From contig NC_092628.1 of the NCBI RefSeq assembly GCF_039555335.1, positions 72,445,706-72,509,705 on the forward strand: a stretch of 64,000 nucleotides of DNA. The letters are read 5' to 3'. Of the stretch, positions 44,280 through 57,257 are shown piece by piece. The notes beneath the pieces were generated by a model. It had not been told where the DNA came from. It did no database searches and was given only the letters and a program-made list of their open reading frames with translations. The translations under genes were made by a program, and so were the position numbers. Source of the stretch: Amphiura filiformis. Its lineage: Eukaryota; Echinodermata; Ophiuroidea; Amphilepidida; Amphiuridae. Every line of letters starts with the position of its first letter. Position 1 is the stretch's first letter.

Positions 44280-46350
44280 ATTGGGTGATACTGAAACTTT
44301 GACTGCTTGTACGCGGTCTGTTATCTTTTTCGTCTATGGCTAACCCAAGTTGTGATGTGTCAGCAGGCTATCATGGAGTGCAGCTGTAAAACAATGTACT
44401 ATGTGTTGTTTCATTCTGGATGTTTCTACTTGGAAAGGGTCATTTGATGTAGTTTGGTTTCTGTGAGACCTGAAACAGAGGATGATAAACTTTTGGTATA
44501 TTATAGATTGGCCAATCAAATATGAACTAGCTCATAAGGTATACCTTGCAATGTGAGGCTGTGTCTATTATTTGTTGAAGAAACACACCTGTGTAACAGT
44601 TGCTGTGTATATTGGAAGTTTGTTAGTAAACTGTTCTACATTTTTATAAGTACCTGATTGTGACCTTGAGGGTGTTCTTTATTTAACACAACAAAAATTA
44701 CTTAAGTATATACATGCTGGATGCTGGTAACACAAATTGTAGGCTGGACATGCTTTCTATCAAATACAGATATGCATTGAGCCTAGTATGGACATGCTCT
44801 TTATCAAGTGCTCTGTCTACTTGTTTGTAGTGAAAAGTAATAGGAATTCTTTATTCATTGATTCATATCATTGGTAGTATTATGTTAATAACAAGTCAAC
44901 ACGATTTATGTTATTTCAGTCTGTAGCGCAATTTATCATAAGTAAATATTGTAAAGTTTTGAGTACTCTATCATGCCGCTTTATTGCTGCTGAGCAGTGT
45001 GATGCTTTATCATGCCACTTGCATTGTTTTGCAAGTGGCATGATCCAAACTGCAGTGTCATGACTCTGAAAGTCATTGTTGTCACTACATGTATTTGCTC
45101 ATTTGGCAAAAATATCCTATGTCAGAGAGGGTATGCTCCTGAGTGAAGTCAGCTCCAAGTGATATGCCATTTCAGTCAAGTGGTGGAGTGATTGATGTAT
45201 CGGCTTGCCAGTGGTCACCACTGGCATTGCTGGTCTGATTGATATGACATCAAAATTGTCATCAGAACACCAAACAGCATGACGGTATGAAACCAGTATT
45301 ACTCATTGTAACATTCCAAAAGGGTTATTGTTCTAATGATGATGGTACATATCGAGCTTCTGATTATTTCACATCACTTTGAGAAATTCACAATGATTAT
45401 GAGAATATTATATTGTTTGTCAGTGCCATATTTATTTTTATAAACAGTATCATCTCAGCAATGAGATGATTTTACTGTATGAAACTTACTCAACAAGGAA
45501 AAAACATTCACTCTAAATAACCTAATTGTTATTAAACATGGTATCTTTTTGTAGCATAAACTTGACACACCAAATCTATGTATATGCATTTTAAGCTTTA
45601 TTTAGTGACATCGCGTTCCATATAGCACATTTTGAATTTATAGCGTGTACCATTTCCAATATTTTAAACTTTATATGTACCAAATGAAAAGCCACCTTGA
45701 ATTTTCAGTACAGTGTACTCTTTATATTATTCAACAATTGTAAATAATTGCTAGCAAAGTATTTATTACTTCCTCATGTTAAAGTCATTCATAATTTGTA
45801 GTGATGTTGTCTGTTATACAATGACTGTAATAATAAGGAAAGAGGGTATCAATAACGTGTGAAATTGGTTTATTTGCTTGAAAAGGCTTGTCAATTTATG
45901 AAATAAGTTAGTAGCGTAGCCACAGGATCCTATTTTTAATCATTTTAAGGACACTTTACTCTTTGCCATCCCCATTTTTTGTGGGGCAGTTTGCCCCCCC
46001 CCCTCCAGCTCCCCCTGGTTTATCCACCCCTGATAAGTGTACCAAACATAATTGCAGTAAATGTATTTTATTGGCTTTAAATAAAATGTAATCATTCCAA
46101 AATGTTCTTCAAATGTATAGAAGGAAGTCAGATGAAAACTTTATGGATGGAATATTTCAATTCAATTGGAGAAAGATGTATTAGTTTATATACCTTCCTT
46201 CAAGAAAAGAAGTCAACTTGTACATTAAACCTGGGCTTTGTGTGGAAGCTTATTGAGGTGGGTTTTTTAAACTATTTTGCAGCTTTTGAAAATAAAATAC
46301 TTGTTATTTATTTGATCTAATTTGGTTTTTTAAAAGAATGAAACCAGGAT
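44280..46350. other. Intergenic; no gene seen
   Basis: No exon, RNA gene or bounded repeat is supportable. C-rich transposon debris is present near 45990-46030. Confidence 0.4.
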
Positions 46351-46352
46351 TA

Positions 46353-46489
46353 AAAATCTATACAACGCCTATGGTAGACATGACCTTAATCTTCCACACA
46401 GGGAGTGTGAATGTATACACCCCCTGTGTGGGAGATTAAGGTCATTTCTACCATAGGGGTTGTATGGATTTCAACTGGAATAGCCCATT
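46353..46489. mobile_element. Foldback MITE, diverged family P copy 3
   Basis: AATCTATACAACGCCTATGG at left pairs imperfectly with CCATAGGGGTTGTATGGATT at right. The central CACACAGGG/CCCTGTGTG part also pairs. The right end CAACTGGAATAGCCCA is the same as in copy 1. Confidence 0.65.
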
Positions 46490-46499
46490 GAAGCTTAAC

Positions 46500-48050
46500 T
46501 GCAAAGGTCACTGATATGATAAAGTTAATTTGAATAACTTTAATTTTGTTAATATTTTTTGTGAATTTTTTAGTTAGTGCTGGAAGTGATTACCAAATAT
46601 CATGATTTGTGATCATTGTATGAATATTTTGCTCAATAAAATTGTGAAACCAAACAAAAAGCCTGAATATAATATGGTGTCTCAAGTTATTTATATTTGG
46701 CGTTACCACCCCCTCACCCCACCGAGTTCTTCATATATTAACGAGTTTTATTTTGCCTAGATATTTTAAATCAAGAAAATAGGATATATCGATTTTTGCA
46801 TCTAACCTCTTCATTTGAACATGATAGTCAATGTGAAAGTTATTATTATTCACAGTTACAGTTGGAAACGGCTCATTATGCATTAATGTATTAATATGGA
46901 ATGCCACCATATTGTCGACATGAATATCTGTTCCGATTTGCAGAATTTCAAGAAACTCGTTATTTACCCGACATTTTTTGCTTTCTGATATCTAAAGAAA
47001 CTGATGGTAAAGAAGTCTAAGAAAATTTAATGACCAGCCTTCAGCTCTTCAGAAGACTTCAGAAGTCTGGTATCGAATTTAGAATCATGTTCATGGAATC
47101 CTGTATGAATACGCTGTGGAACACGCATCATGTTATGACCCACATCTTTATATCACCTGGAATTACCTTTGCAGTCGTCATTTCCTTTTAAAAGGACATC
47201 TTATTTCATAGTAGACCTGCTGCTTACACTATTATTACGCTTCTTTGGCTAAATGGGTATCGATTTGTATGCATGATTTCTGGATCCTTTCTTTCCCAGG
47301 CTTTCTTTGAACAATCCATGCCTCATATTTCTTATTCAATACTTTTAACACTAAATCAATCTTTAGACTTAGAGAGCTTGCATTATGTGGGCCTGATATA
47401 AAATTTATTGATGACCATATTAATTTATTAAAATAACAAAACAAAATACCCAGCCCAGACCTGAGACTAGTTACTAGTCTCCAGCCATTCTTACATGCAG
47501 GCTGAAAGTCAAGAACTGCCAGCATGGCAATATAGGCCAATTTGCTTAATTTCTTGCACATTAACATGATCAGTGATTAACCTTCAAAATGGCTCAACAC
47601 CAAGTTCGTTCCAGGAACACCATTGATAGGCCTATAATAATTGATAATTATTTGAAATGGTCAATTATATATTGAACACAAATTTGAAATGTCAATCATT
47701 TATATGAATGAATGATCATTATCGCAATATTTCTACTAAACTGGCTTACGACTCATGACGTTGATTATCCAACAACACAAAAAAACTTTTAACGCTCTCA
47801 TGGTTCCTTTATTTTCAATATTAATATCAATATTTTAAGTCAATATGTAATGATATTATTGACATTTGAAGAGAAAAGTAAGAGTTGTGAAAAGGACTAT
47901 CAAGATGATCCAGCAATGTCCGATTAGGAAGTGACTGAGTGACAGATAGACGTGACAACCTTAAGGATGGGTCCTTGCAAGTATTACATAAAATGATTAT
48001 TCTTTCCTGATTTTTACGAAGGCTTCATCCGTTTTCTTGATGCATATGCC
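46500..48050. other. Intergenic; no gene seen
   Basis: AT-rich sequence with no supportable exon. The region just before 48060 is presumably the upstream part of the promoter that follows. Confidence 0.4.
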
Positions 48051-48059
48051 TTACAAACG

Positions 48060-48068
48060 TATATAAAG
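48060..48068 (+). promoter_or_regulatory. TATA box
   Basis: TATATAAAG lies 62 bases before an ATG that opens a coding-like exon. This is a good fit to a TATA element at about -30 from a start site near 48090-48095. Confidence 0.6.
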
Positions 48069-48129
48069 GACGACTTATTGCTTATTATTAGTGCTGGGAT
48101 CCTTCAGAGATCCTAAACGTGTTTTTGCA

Positions 48130-48257
48130 ATGATGGCCAGGAGGAACGTGGAACCTATTTCTGATGTTTTTGTGAACTTAATGGCAACTGATTATTTTAA
48201 AATTGACGACGGAAATCGACGGCGAATGGAATCGGAATCTGGTATCGATATTCACAA
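48130..48257 (+). CDS. First coding exon of an unrecognised gene
   Basis: Begins ATGATGGCC (the second ATG has a good context). It encodes MMARRNVEPISDVFVNLMAT and DYFKIDDGNRRRMESESGID, then IH plus two bases, at a strong AA/GTAAGT donor, phase 2. I do not recognise the protein. The position after a TATA box, the open frame from the first ATG and the donor support a real first exon. The next exon is uncertain. The gene may include the candidate exon at 54983 and the long frame at 55992-57056, which share strand and basic, serine-rich composition. Confidence 0.5.
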
Positions 48258-49600
48258 GTAAGTCAGCTGCAAAAGAAAGTCTCTACGTTGGTAGTCATGT
48301 TTCTCTCTATGCTATGCGTGTTTCGTTTGTCGCTTGTTATTCCCGGGTTGTTATTATTTTAATATATTGAATAATGATAATTATTTAATTGTGAGAACAC
48401 TTACAATCCATCACGCAATTTGCGCTCAAATCAAAATCCCTGATCAAAATAACTTAAAACACGGTACTGCCTATACAAATAATTGACTTTATGTTTAGCA
48501 TTAGGCCTATATTTAATAAGTTTTCATGTATTGTATTTTTTATGTATTGGTTTCATCATTATATTTAATGTATTGCTACATTGTATATCTAAGTTTGTTA
48601 TTTTGTTTCTTAAATTATTATTTGTATTGCACCTTGATTGAACATCTTGTTTTGCGTTATAAATTCATTAAGGTTAGCAACTATTTTAAACTGTTGCGAT
48701 TTGGTAGTTCACAGCATCTTGCGAAAGGTACGGTACATAGTGAGCTTTGGCAAAAATTGCATTGATCATAGTGGGGTAGAAGAATTCAAATATCACAGAT
48801 ATACTTTTGTAGGTCCTGCATGTGGTTCTTGACTTATGTTGTAAAGAGGGCTGAAACAACAACACTTTTGTAAAACGTACTCTCTAGTCTTAAATGGAAA
48901 GATTGGGGTGAAGAAAAGTCCAAATTATGATTGAGAAATTAGTCTTAAAGATTGAAAATTCAAACTAAATTCCATTGCATTTTCAATCTAATTTTAGACT
49001 TTTCCTCAACACAATCATTAAGATTTGGTTTTAAGAGAATACATAACTCATTAACAACAATAAATCAAGCAAGTTTTCAAAGTGTATGATTTGTAGAATG
49101 AATTGTTGTAAAACATCAAAGTGTTATTTTTCAATAATATGTTGATTTAGACAATTAAAATCGATTTTTGGTTGCTTCGACCAACAAAAGATCGTAAACA
49201 CAGAGCTCAAAATAAATGAGTGAGATGGTAACGCCGTCAAACGTAGCCCCTAGTTGAGCTAGTTCACACCACGGGCCTTCGGGTTTGGACCACGCGTACG
49301 TACGGCGTCTAGGTTGTTATTAAATTGCAAAGAAGGAGATATAATAGGCCCTATATGGAGAGTTCCGAAGGAAGAATAAGGTATTCTAAAAAGAGTAGTG
49401 TTATAGGCTGAGCAATAAGTGACAATTTTCATCAAAATGTTGTCCCTCAAAATTGAACATGTGAATCAGGAGCGCTAGGAAAAAATGCCTACTTGCTTTT
49501 TTGTCCAACAATGTTAATATGACAAAACGTACAGTAGCTTACCCTGCACCTATGTGTCGTTTCGACCACGATATTAATAAAAAAAAATCCTTAAAAAAGA
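48258..49600. other. Probable intron; nothing recognised
   Basis: AT-rich sequence after the first-exon donor. No exon or bounded element is supportable. Confidence 0.3.
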
Positions 49601-49624
49601 ATGGGCGGCCAATGGGAGCTTTGA

Positions 49625-50425
49625 TGTGCTGGGGGGGGGGGGCTCCCACTTTGGATGTAACGCGTATGTAGGGCTGTTAAGACCCTCCTTTTCACCATCA
49701 CTGTCACCCAAAGACCCCATTACCAGCACCAGGGTTCGGTTTTTGTCGGCAAAAACCTGTTTTTGCCAACAAAGTGGCAAAAATTGGCAAAAACCTGTTT
49801 TTGCCAGTTTTTGCCTGCATGGAATAAACCGGCAAAAATGGCACAAAATGGCAAAAACTCATATATAGTCAGTCAAATATTAAAAAGTAATACAGAAAGC
49901 TCATAAATAGTAACACACAAATTTCAATGAATCATTCAACATATTTTTTGTCTCATCAAGTCCTTAAAATGAAAAAGTTTTGAATTTGATAAGCCGCATT
50001 TCAGTTAAATGCACTAGTGAGCAATAAAAACCCATGCCTTTTATTTCTTATATGTTACTTATAATTACAAAATCTGGCCTTGTTACACTCAGAAAAGTAT
50101 TTTTGTAACATAATAATTTGTTTTGAGATGAAGTGAACTATTTGTCAGTTTTTTAGTTTTTGCCATTTTTGCCGGCAAAAACTGGCCAAGTGGTTAAAAC
50201 CGCGGTTTTTCCCACCTGCGGCAAAGGGAAAAACCTGCGAACCCTGACCAGTGACCAGCACATGCTCTGTCACCCAAAGACCCCATGTTTCCTTTAGATA
50301 TAGATCTGTCACCCAAAGACTTTCCATCTGAATAGCAACGAGTCGTCTATCACTGATTTGGTTAATTCTGTTGAAATAACAAAGCCATTTGAAGCCATGA
50401 TTTAGAACTATAGAAATTCAATTTT
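49625..50425 (-). repeat. Dispersed repeat, family L, copy 2, with a hAT-like insert
   Basis: Inverted relative of 17380-17620: shared G run, AGGGCTGTTAAGACCC, ACATGCTCTGTCACCC and ATTTAGAACTATAGAAATT. It is split by the element at 49730-50246. Confidence 0.65.
49730..50246. mobile_element. hAT-like non-autonomous element with GGCAAAAA repeats
   Basis: The ends CAGGGTTCGG and GCGAACCCTG are inverted. TTTTTGCC/GGCAAAAA recurs at least ten times near both ends. ACCAGCAC occurs directly before it (49722-49729) and again at 50254-50261, seven bases after its right end, so the 8-base duplication is displaced. The related family L copy at 17.5 kb lacks it. Confidence 0.65.
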
Positions 50426-50449
50426 CGAGTTAAAAATAGTCCCGACGTT

Positions 50450-53400
50450 TTTTCGTGCATATTCAATTGTAACGTTGCGTTTTTGGTACTCCTGTGCGAT
50501 ATTCGGTTTAAAAAAAACACAAAATAAAGTTGAGAAGAAGAACAAAGAAGAAGCAAATAATTTTTGTCGAAAGTTGCAGCAAAGAACTGTGAAAATCGCA
50601 GTAAAGGACCGAATGAGCGTCTGCTGCAACGTAAAACGTCGGACTATATAATCTGGCCTTTATTGATCAGGAAAACGTTGTTGTTAAATTTCTTAGGCAG
50701 CACATTGGTTATGATAACAAAATACAGACGACCACTTTCTTAGGAATATATACACGGGTCAAACGCCAGACGTTGCGTCTTTTCGTTCTCTGGTGCGATT
50801 TTAATACAGCAATGCGACATCCAGGGGCCTGGGATACGTCGCAAGAAAATACATGATACATTGCTACATAAAAAACAATTATGACTGTAATAAACATAAT
50901 AAAATAATCGTTATTTCAAAAACCGATAAACCGCCTGAAACCGATATATATATATAAACCAAAAAAATTTGTTTGTTTTGTTGTTTCCTTTTTCTTTCAT
51001 TTGTTGGAACACTTGACTTGTGGTTTTTTTCCTTGCGGGTTAGAAATTTTGTATGATGACATAGGCCTATATTTACTTAGTATCCAATGTCTAGGCCTAA
51101 CCCGCTGAACCCGCAATGATTTTTTATATACAATTTCTAAAATTATGTAAAAGGTTTCAATAAAATTTTGATGATATGAGGCTAAATAAATTATGAAGTA
51201 ATTACAACGTTATGAAGTAATTACAACGTTACCTTCATGCATTTAATAAAAATAAAATTAATATAGGTAAGATTTTTAGGTGAAATCTATTTCACCATAG
51301 TATTCTCTTTTTTGGATTAGGGCTGGGGTTTTAGGTTAGTTGGGCTTGAATGGGTTTGTATAATTATAGTAAGGCTTGGGGATGGAAAAACATTAAAATG
51401 AAATTAGAAATTAACCAAATGCAGGCAAGTCAGTAAGAACTCGAACATGCATGGATACGGTAATGCATTATGTGGATAGCACGAACGTGTGTGTAGCGCC
51501 GTCATTTTAAAATTCCCAAGTAAAATGATGCAGTGAGGGCACAAACATGATTACTGATGAGATGAGATGATACTGATGTCATATCAGACAGATGAGACAG
51601 TGCATACCTATACCTCAGTAGAAGCTCAGCAGCATAAAAATACTAAGAGCTACTAAGCTGATACGACAAGAACTGAAAATCTGAATTTGAACTTTTTTTT
51701 AGATGTCGATATATGAGATTAAGATTCAAAATGATGAAGTTGAATTTGAAACAAATACAATTTTAATCCATGATCCGGATTTGCTCCTTTTCAGGCCTCA
51801 AGGGGTTCAGTATTGGAGTCGAGATTGTGTTTGCAGTCGAGGTTTGGAGATAAAATCGGAATTTAGAGAAATATTAAATGGATCAACTTAGAAATTTGAT
51901 AATAGTAATAACGTCCCAATAATGTTTAACGTCCCAAACTTTTTTTTTTTTGTGCTGCGGTGATTAACAAAGAGCTAGAGGTAGACAACAAATTATTATA
52001 AATATAATAAAATTTGTTTGTCTCACGGAACACTGCTCTTAGTCTTACCACATAAGCATGTTAAGGGGCTGCGCCAACTTTATGAATGAATACAATACAA
52101 TAATACAGCTGATCGATCTCACGCATGCGTGCATCAAGTTCAACCTACTATACTACGAAAGGGATTTTGTTAGAAAAATTCCCAAAATTATTCTGAAAGA
52201 ACGGATGAAATGGAAAATACCAATTTTATGTAAAATTATAATAATTGCACCTAGTAAAAGATTTTGTAGAAACCTCTTTTTAGATGAGAAATCCGTTTAT
52301 TTCATCCAATATATAATATTTTGCTCTTTATTTCTTAGTATTTTTCACACGTCCCCTGTATGCCAAACCTTGGGTCCTTTACGTTACTCAGAGTTACGTG
52401 CAAACAATAACTGCGATAGTGTGTGTGATGCTAGTAGATTATAACCTCCTTACAGGCCCTTGTGCTATCGATCCCCCTTAAGCGAGCAAAACATCATCGA
52501 ACCAACCCTATCAACCGTACTGAGTGAACCAGTGAGCATAGTGAGTAGAATTCTAAACAACAACATATCCAAACTGATGCAGATGATAAACGACATGTGA
52601 CTCGGGATGCCGCTGAACCCTCTTTCCAGTTCGTTAAAGGATGAATATCTTAGCGGCACACACTTGATGTATTGCTTGTGACTACCATGTTTTCAGAAAA
52701 TCTTCCTATTTGATTGAGTTTGATTCATAATGACTCGAGAGCATTAGCTTGTACGCGAGAAGACTAAGAGAGAATGCACTTAATGCATTGCAATAAACTT
52801 CTGTATTTGGTCGCAGTGTACAGAAGCTAACTCTCATCCAGTATGTGGCTCAGTATATCAGCCAGGAGTCGTAGGTGACAGAGGTAGTTTGGGAATTTTG
52901 CTTACCACAGTAACGATATGCAAAATTCTTTATTTTCAACGGCAGAGTAGATTATGCCAGAAAGCAAAGAAGTAATGTAGGTAGTACTAATACCATGCAT
53001 CTTCAACCTCGCAGATTGTAACAACGATAGCTTTTACAGGAATTACCTAATTTTATAGGATTTATGTATCGCTTCGGAAAAATAACAGTTTGTGGAATAT
53101 TCTTTTCAAATAACATTGCAACCAATCCACTGGAATTAATTTACTTGAAAAGACACTTACAGCAGAAGAATCACTGTTTGCAGCGCTGAGGATTTTAATA
53201 AAGGTAAGAATATTACACTTCATTTGTTTATCATTAATCAACCTAAAGAAAGATATCGTAATTATTTTCCAATCTTTGCGTGATTCCAACAAAATCCATC
53301 TCTGGAACAAGTCCCATCTAACACGTCAACAGGAATATAATGGTATACGTGGGATAATGTAACTTCACTATCTCAAACTTGAAAGATGTCCCTAGGACTA

Positions 53401-54970
53401 GGAAACTCTCGACAAGTTTGAAGACTCGATCAGAAAATGACAACAAGAGTTTTAATAATATTATTAAATAATGACCTTCAGTCAGTTGCTGACGTCGAAG
53501 TTGTGTGTTTCGAGGTATGCAACTTTATCGACGTTTGATATGCGAATATTGTTTCCCATCTAAAACGGCGGTCTGAAATTCAAGAGTAAATCCATATACA
53601 GCATAGTCATGATAGTCCGCTTAAACTAAACCTATGTAACTACATTCGTGGACAAAACACCCCTTATTTTATACAAAATATACATCGTCACCCAAGAAAA
53701 AAGTTTCTTTTGAAATCCTTTAACCCAATGACCACACTAATTTTTTACGATAAGCAAGTGCAAGTGTTAATGTAATATTAGATATCACTGATAGACCCTG
53801 TAGTTAGAGCCTTGTCACAGACAGATCCCTGGTTTTCCAATGTAAAGTTGCCAAGAAATACAAGCTAATACACTAGGTTATTTCAAAAAGTAATTTTCCC
53901 CTAGTCAACTGTACAGCAGTCAGCCGTGTTAGTGTAGTGTTTCGAAGCTTGTCGAGTTCTCAGAGAATCAAGATTCTGGTTCTACCAGTAAGCATAGCGT
54001 ACAAGGATGAGATACTACCTGCTACAACAAGCATGATAAGGCTAAGGCGATTGCATTTATGTTCAGAGAGTTTGAGCAGTTTAACTTGCGCAGTCTTTAA
54101 TCGAGTATTCAATTCTACTACTATTCCTACATGTAAATATTATTAACCTGAACCCTAAACACTTCCACCCTTTCTTACCAAAACACCAAATTCTAATCAT
54201 AAAACACTTACCCTATAACTCTAAAGCGTTAGGCAACCCTAATCCGAAGTACTAAGTTTTTGGTTATTGTTCAAGTGTACATGCGTCCATTTTAACCGAT
54301 GTGTCTTAATGCTAACCCTAAACAACCCTATTAACGTTACCCCTAACCTAAAGTACTAAACATTCCGAATCAGATACATGTTATAGCGGTGACTTCATAA
54401 AATATTGGCACCATTGACTATTATTTGGGACTATAGACTCCAATTTACAATCAGTGTGTGATAACTCCTTTCCAGTCCCGTTTCCAGTATGCATGTCTTA
54501 CACTAGAGTTTAAAAAATCCAAATAAATGAGTAAATAAATAAATAAATAAATGAATAAATGAAATAAAAAAATATATCATAGTTCATACAGGATTGGTAT
54601 GATGAATGGAGCATAACCAAAACCAACCTTAAACTTATGTGAATTTTGTTAATGAATGAACTATACTACCAAATAACACTACTGTTGCTAAACCTTAGAA
54701 TTAAGCGTTCTGGCCTAAATACCAGATATTATATAAAAATGATATTGCCCCACTAATCTTTGAGTTGAAGATAACTTGTACAATTTGTTCACCATCATGA
54801 CCATAACATACGTTTCTTAGATATTTCACTTCAAGACAATTCAAGACACGTATGTTTAGGTGTGTGTATCATCAGGTGCCCCAAATGCAGCCAATCAACA
54901 GTGCATTGTATGTCTGATTCAATTAGCGTATAATTTTACACTTTAACAAATTTGGCATCTTTCTTTTTTT
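50450..54970. other. Probable intron or intergenic; no gene seen
   Basis: Short frames occur but none has both splice context and protein-like composition. A 19-base tandem duplication TTATGAAGTAATTACAACG lies near 51191-51230 and an AAAT-type microsatellite at 54525-54565. Confidence 0.4.
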
Positions 54971-54982
54971 CAATCCCTCCAG

Positions 54983-55124
54983 GTGTAGCATCACCCAGAC
55001 TTGCAAGCTATCAGCAATCAGGAGGTCAAAAGCTGATCCGTACTTCGCTAGGTTGCCCGTGGACGAGTTAATATCCGGCCCGCATCCATCAGTCTGCCTG
55101 AGCGTCAAAAGTTATCCATCAAGT
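54983..55124 (+). CDS. Candidate internal exon (weak)
   Basis: A strong pyrimidine tract and CTCCAG acceptor precede a frame that, after the phase 2 donor at 48257, reads KCSITQTCKLSAIRRSKADP, then YFARLPVDELISGPHPS and more. A phase 0 exit at AGT/GTAACA would match the phase 0 acceptor at 55990-55991, but that donor is weak. The same frame stays open to a stop near 55220. It could equally be a 3' end of the first gene, or not an exon. Confidence 0.28.
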
Positions 55125-55991
55125 GTAACATCCCTAAGACCCGTTTTTTTCTTATGGTGGAAGTTTACGCTGCTATCTTCAGGAAGTACATCATTAAGAG
55201 CTACTCTCGTTCCCAGGGATTAGCTTTCGATGCACTTTTAAATCCTAACGGGCCTCACAAAACGGGACAATTGCTTCCTGAGAACGTGTATATAATCATC
55301 AGTGGCAATCTTATGTGTGTGTTTTTCAGGAAACTCTACTAAAGTAAAAGAAGAGACATATTAAACGGACTGTCTGTGATTGAACTATCGAAGGATGAGT
55401 AATTCTATGTGGAAAATATTGTTAAGTTAACTATAAACTGAACTGATTTGCCTTATTTGTAGTATAAAGGAGCCAACATTTGATATCTTTATTTTTATAA
55501 TTTACCGCGGTGCATTGTGGATAAACGAGAAGTTCCTGGATATGAAATTAGCCAATAGAGCAGTGACATCGTTTTACTATGCAGGTTGTTCAATATAGAG
55601 ACATTAGCTTGCATTTAGACGGAATATAACGGACGGCTTAAAACCATGTTGCGTTGGAAGTACTCGTCTATATTGGTGCACTTTTACTACGCTAATTGAT
55701 GACAGCCACATTTTACTTATAACGCTATGAATTATTTCAACGTATACTAATGGATTTTCCCTGTATGCAATATACGGTTTGGATAGCAGCCTAAGTAATG
55801 TGTATTTGGATCTGTCAAGTGTAGCGTGTGCTTCATCAAGTTCTTCAGCAACACATAAATTGAGCAGTTTAACGACATACGTATTATGTTGAGGTCTCTT
55901 GCGCATCACTAGATGGCTTGGCAAGATAAGAATAACATCATAATGTCGTTGACCGAAAAAAGAGTTCTCTTATCTTTCTAAATAAGCGTAG

Positions 55992-57056
55992 GTAACTACG
56001 GAGCCAAAGATGAAAGGAGATCGGGAGGTACAACTTGATAATCAACCTTCCCCAATCCGTGTCTTGCGAGGGTCTCGTAACAGGAGACCAAAGACTTCAA
56101 ACATGACTGATACATCGCCACATTCGCCCAGAAGGAAGTCTTTAAATGATAACAGCAATATTTCGACTTCGTCAATTACAGAAACTGAGATTTCTCTCGA
56201 TTCTGGATATAGCAGTCAAAACTCCGGTGAGCAGTTCCTAATGGATTTTAATATGCAATGTCCTCAGGTGCTCATGACATCACCTGTTCGTAGACGAAGA
56301 CCATCTGGTAATTCTGTAAGATCCAAACGTTCAAAAAATCAAAGATACGCATTGAATAAACGCAAAAGTTTACCAGTGATATTCGAACAAGAGGATGCTG
56401 CAGTATTATGCTCCCCTACCACGCCTCCACCTCGTCGCAAATCACAAAGAAACAAGATCAAGAGACGACCTTCATCAGTTGCTGATGCTCTTATTGGTGC
56501 TAGTTATAATTTTCCTGGTGCAAGACGGAAAGGTTCAACAGTTTTACTTGATAGAAACGGATTGAAAAAACGCATATCAACATTGGCAGATGGTGTTGTG
56601 AGTGGAGGAGCTACAATTGTGCCGGTTGTCCCAGCTACAGGTTACAATGGCTCGAGGCAAAACTCTGAGGTCTATAGCGTTATTCCACGGAAAACGCACC
56701 TGCCGAGATACGGGTTCATCATTCAAAGAAATCCATATACACCTCCTCCTAGTAACCGCCGTAGACTATCAACAGTTACTATATGTGGCTATCCACATCA
56801 AGTACATGTACGACGACAACAATCTACGCTATCCATAGATGAAATTAATAAGAAATTAACGCAAGCAAAACTGGAGAGAAAAGACTCCAAGGTTCAGTTC
56901 TCCGTTGTAGAAGATGCTGGTGCAACTCCTAGTGATGAGAGAAGGGATAGTATTGCAAATAAGAGCGACGGGACTGCATCGCAGGTTGCTGAGTCGGTGT
57001 ATTCGCCAACTGGAAGTGAGAGTGAAAGCGAAACAACATCCAGGTATATATCTTGA
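55992..57056 (+). CDS. Basic, disordered, phosphosite-rich protein of unknown family
   Basis: An open frame of 348 codons from ATG 56010 to TGA 57056. An in-frame TAG precedes it, overlapping a possible acceptor GCGTAG at 55986-55991, which would allow six extra upstream codons. The protein is low in hydrophobics, with no signal peptide, membrane span or fold that I recognise. Five similar motifs of basic residues followed by S-S/T-V/L occur: RRPSSVAD (about 152), RRKGSTVL (172), KKRISTLAD (186), RRRLSTVTI (250) and RRQQSTLSI (268). Such sites suit basophilic kinases such as PKA or AKT (inference). DSGYSS at 64-69 fits the DSG-x-x-S degron read by beta-TrCP. The C-terminus is S/E-rich. It may be a single-exon gene or the last exon of the gene starting at 48130. 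Confidence 0.7.
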   Translation, partial: VTTEPKMKGDREVQLDNQPSPIRVLRGSRNRRPKTSNMTDTSPHSPRRKSLNDNSNISTSSITETEISLDSGYSSQNSGEQFLMDFNMQCPQVLMTSPVRRRRPSGNSVRSKRSKNQRYALNKRKSLPVIFEQEDAAVLCSPTTPPPRRKSQRNKIKRRPSSVADALIGASYNFPGARRKGSTVLLDRNGLKKRISTLADGVVSGGATIVPVVPATGYNGSRQNSEVYSVIPRKTHLPRYGFIIQRNPYTPPPSNRRRLSTVTICGYPHQVHVRRQQSTLSIDEINKKLTQAKLERKDSKVQFSVVEDAGATPSDERRDSIANKSDGTASQVAESVYSPTGSESESETTSRYIS

Positions 57057-57105
57057 AATAGTACAAGCCGTGTTGTTGCAATTGCCATGATTGTACTAAT
57101 TAATT

Positions 57106-57111
57106 AATAAA
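57106..57111 (+). terminator. Poly(A) signal of the phosphosite-rich gene
   Basis: AATAAA about 50 bases after the stop, with TG-rich sequence beyond it. A short 3' UTR is implied. Confidence 0.65.
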
Positions 57112-57257
57112 TACAATTGCTTATGTAAATGATATTATTTTACTTGATTGCTTTGTTAATTATACGTTTATAGTGGGTAAGTAGTTTAAGGTGCTACTAC
57201 ACCTCTTGATAAATTTGTGACTATTTTTGCATTTTTCTCAAAAAATAATAACACACT

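Noticed and set aside
47235-47567. 110-codon minus-strand frame
   Set aside because: No recognised family, no start context, no splice sites that make a gene model, and no second support.
51191-51230. 19-base tandem duplication
   Set aside because: A single short duplication with no associated feature.
52058-52444. 128-codon plus-strand frame
   Set aside because: AT-rich composition-driven frame with no domain, promoter or splice evidence.
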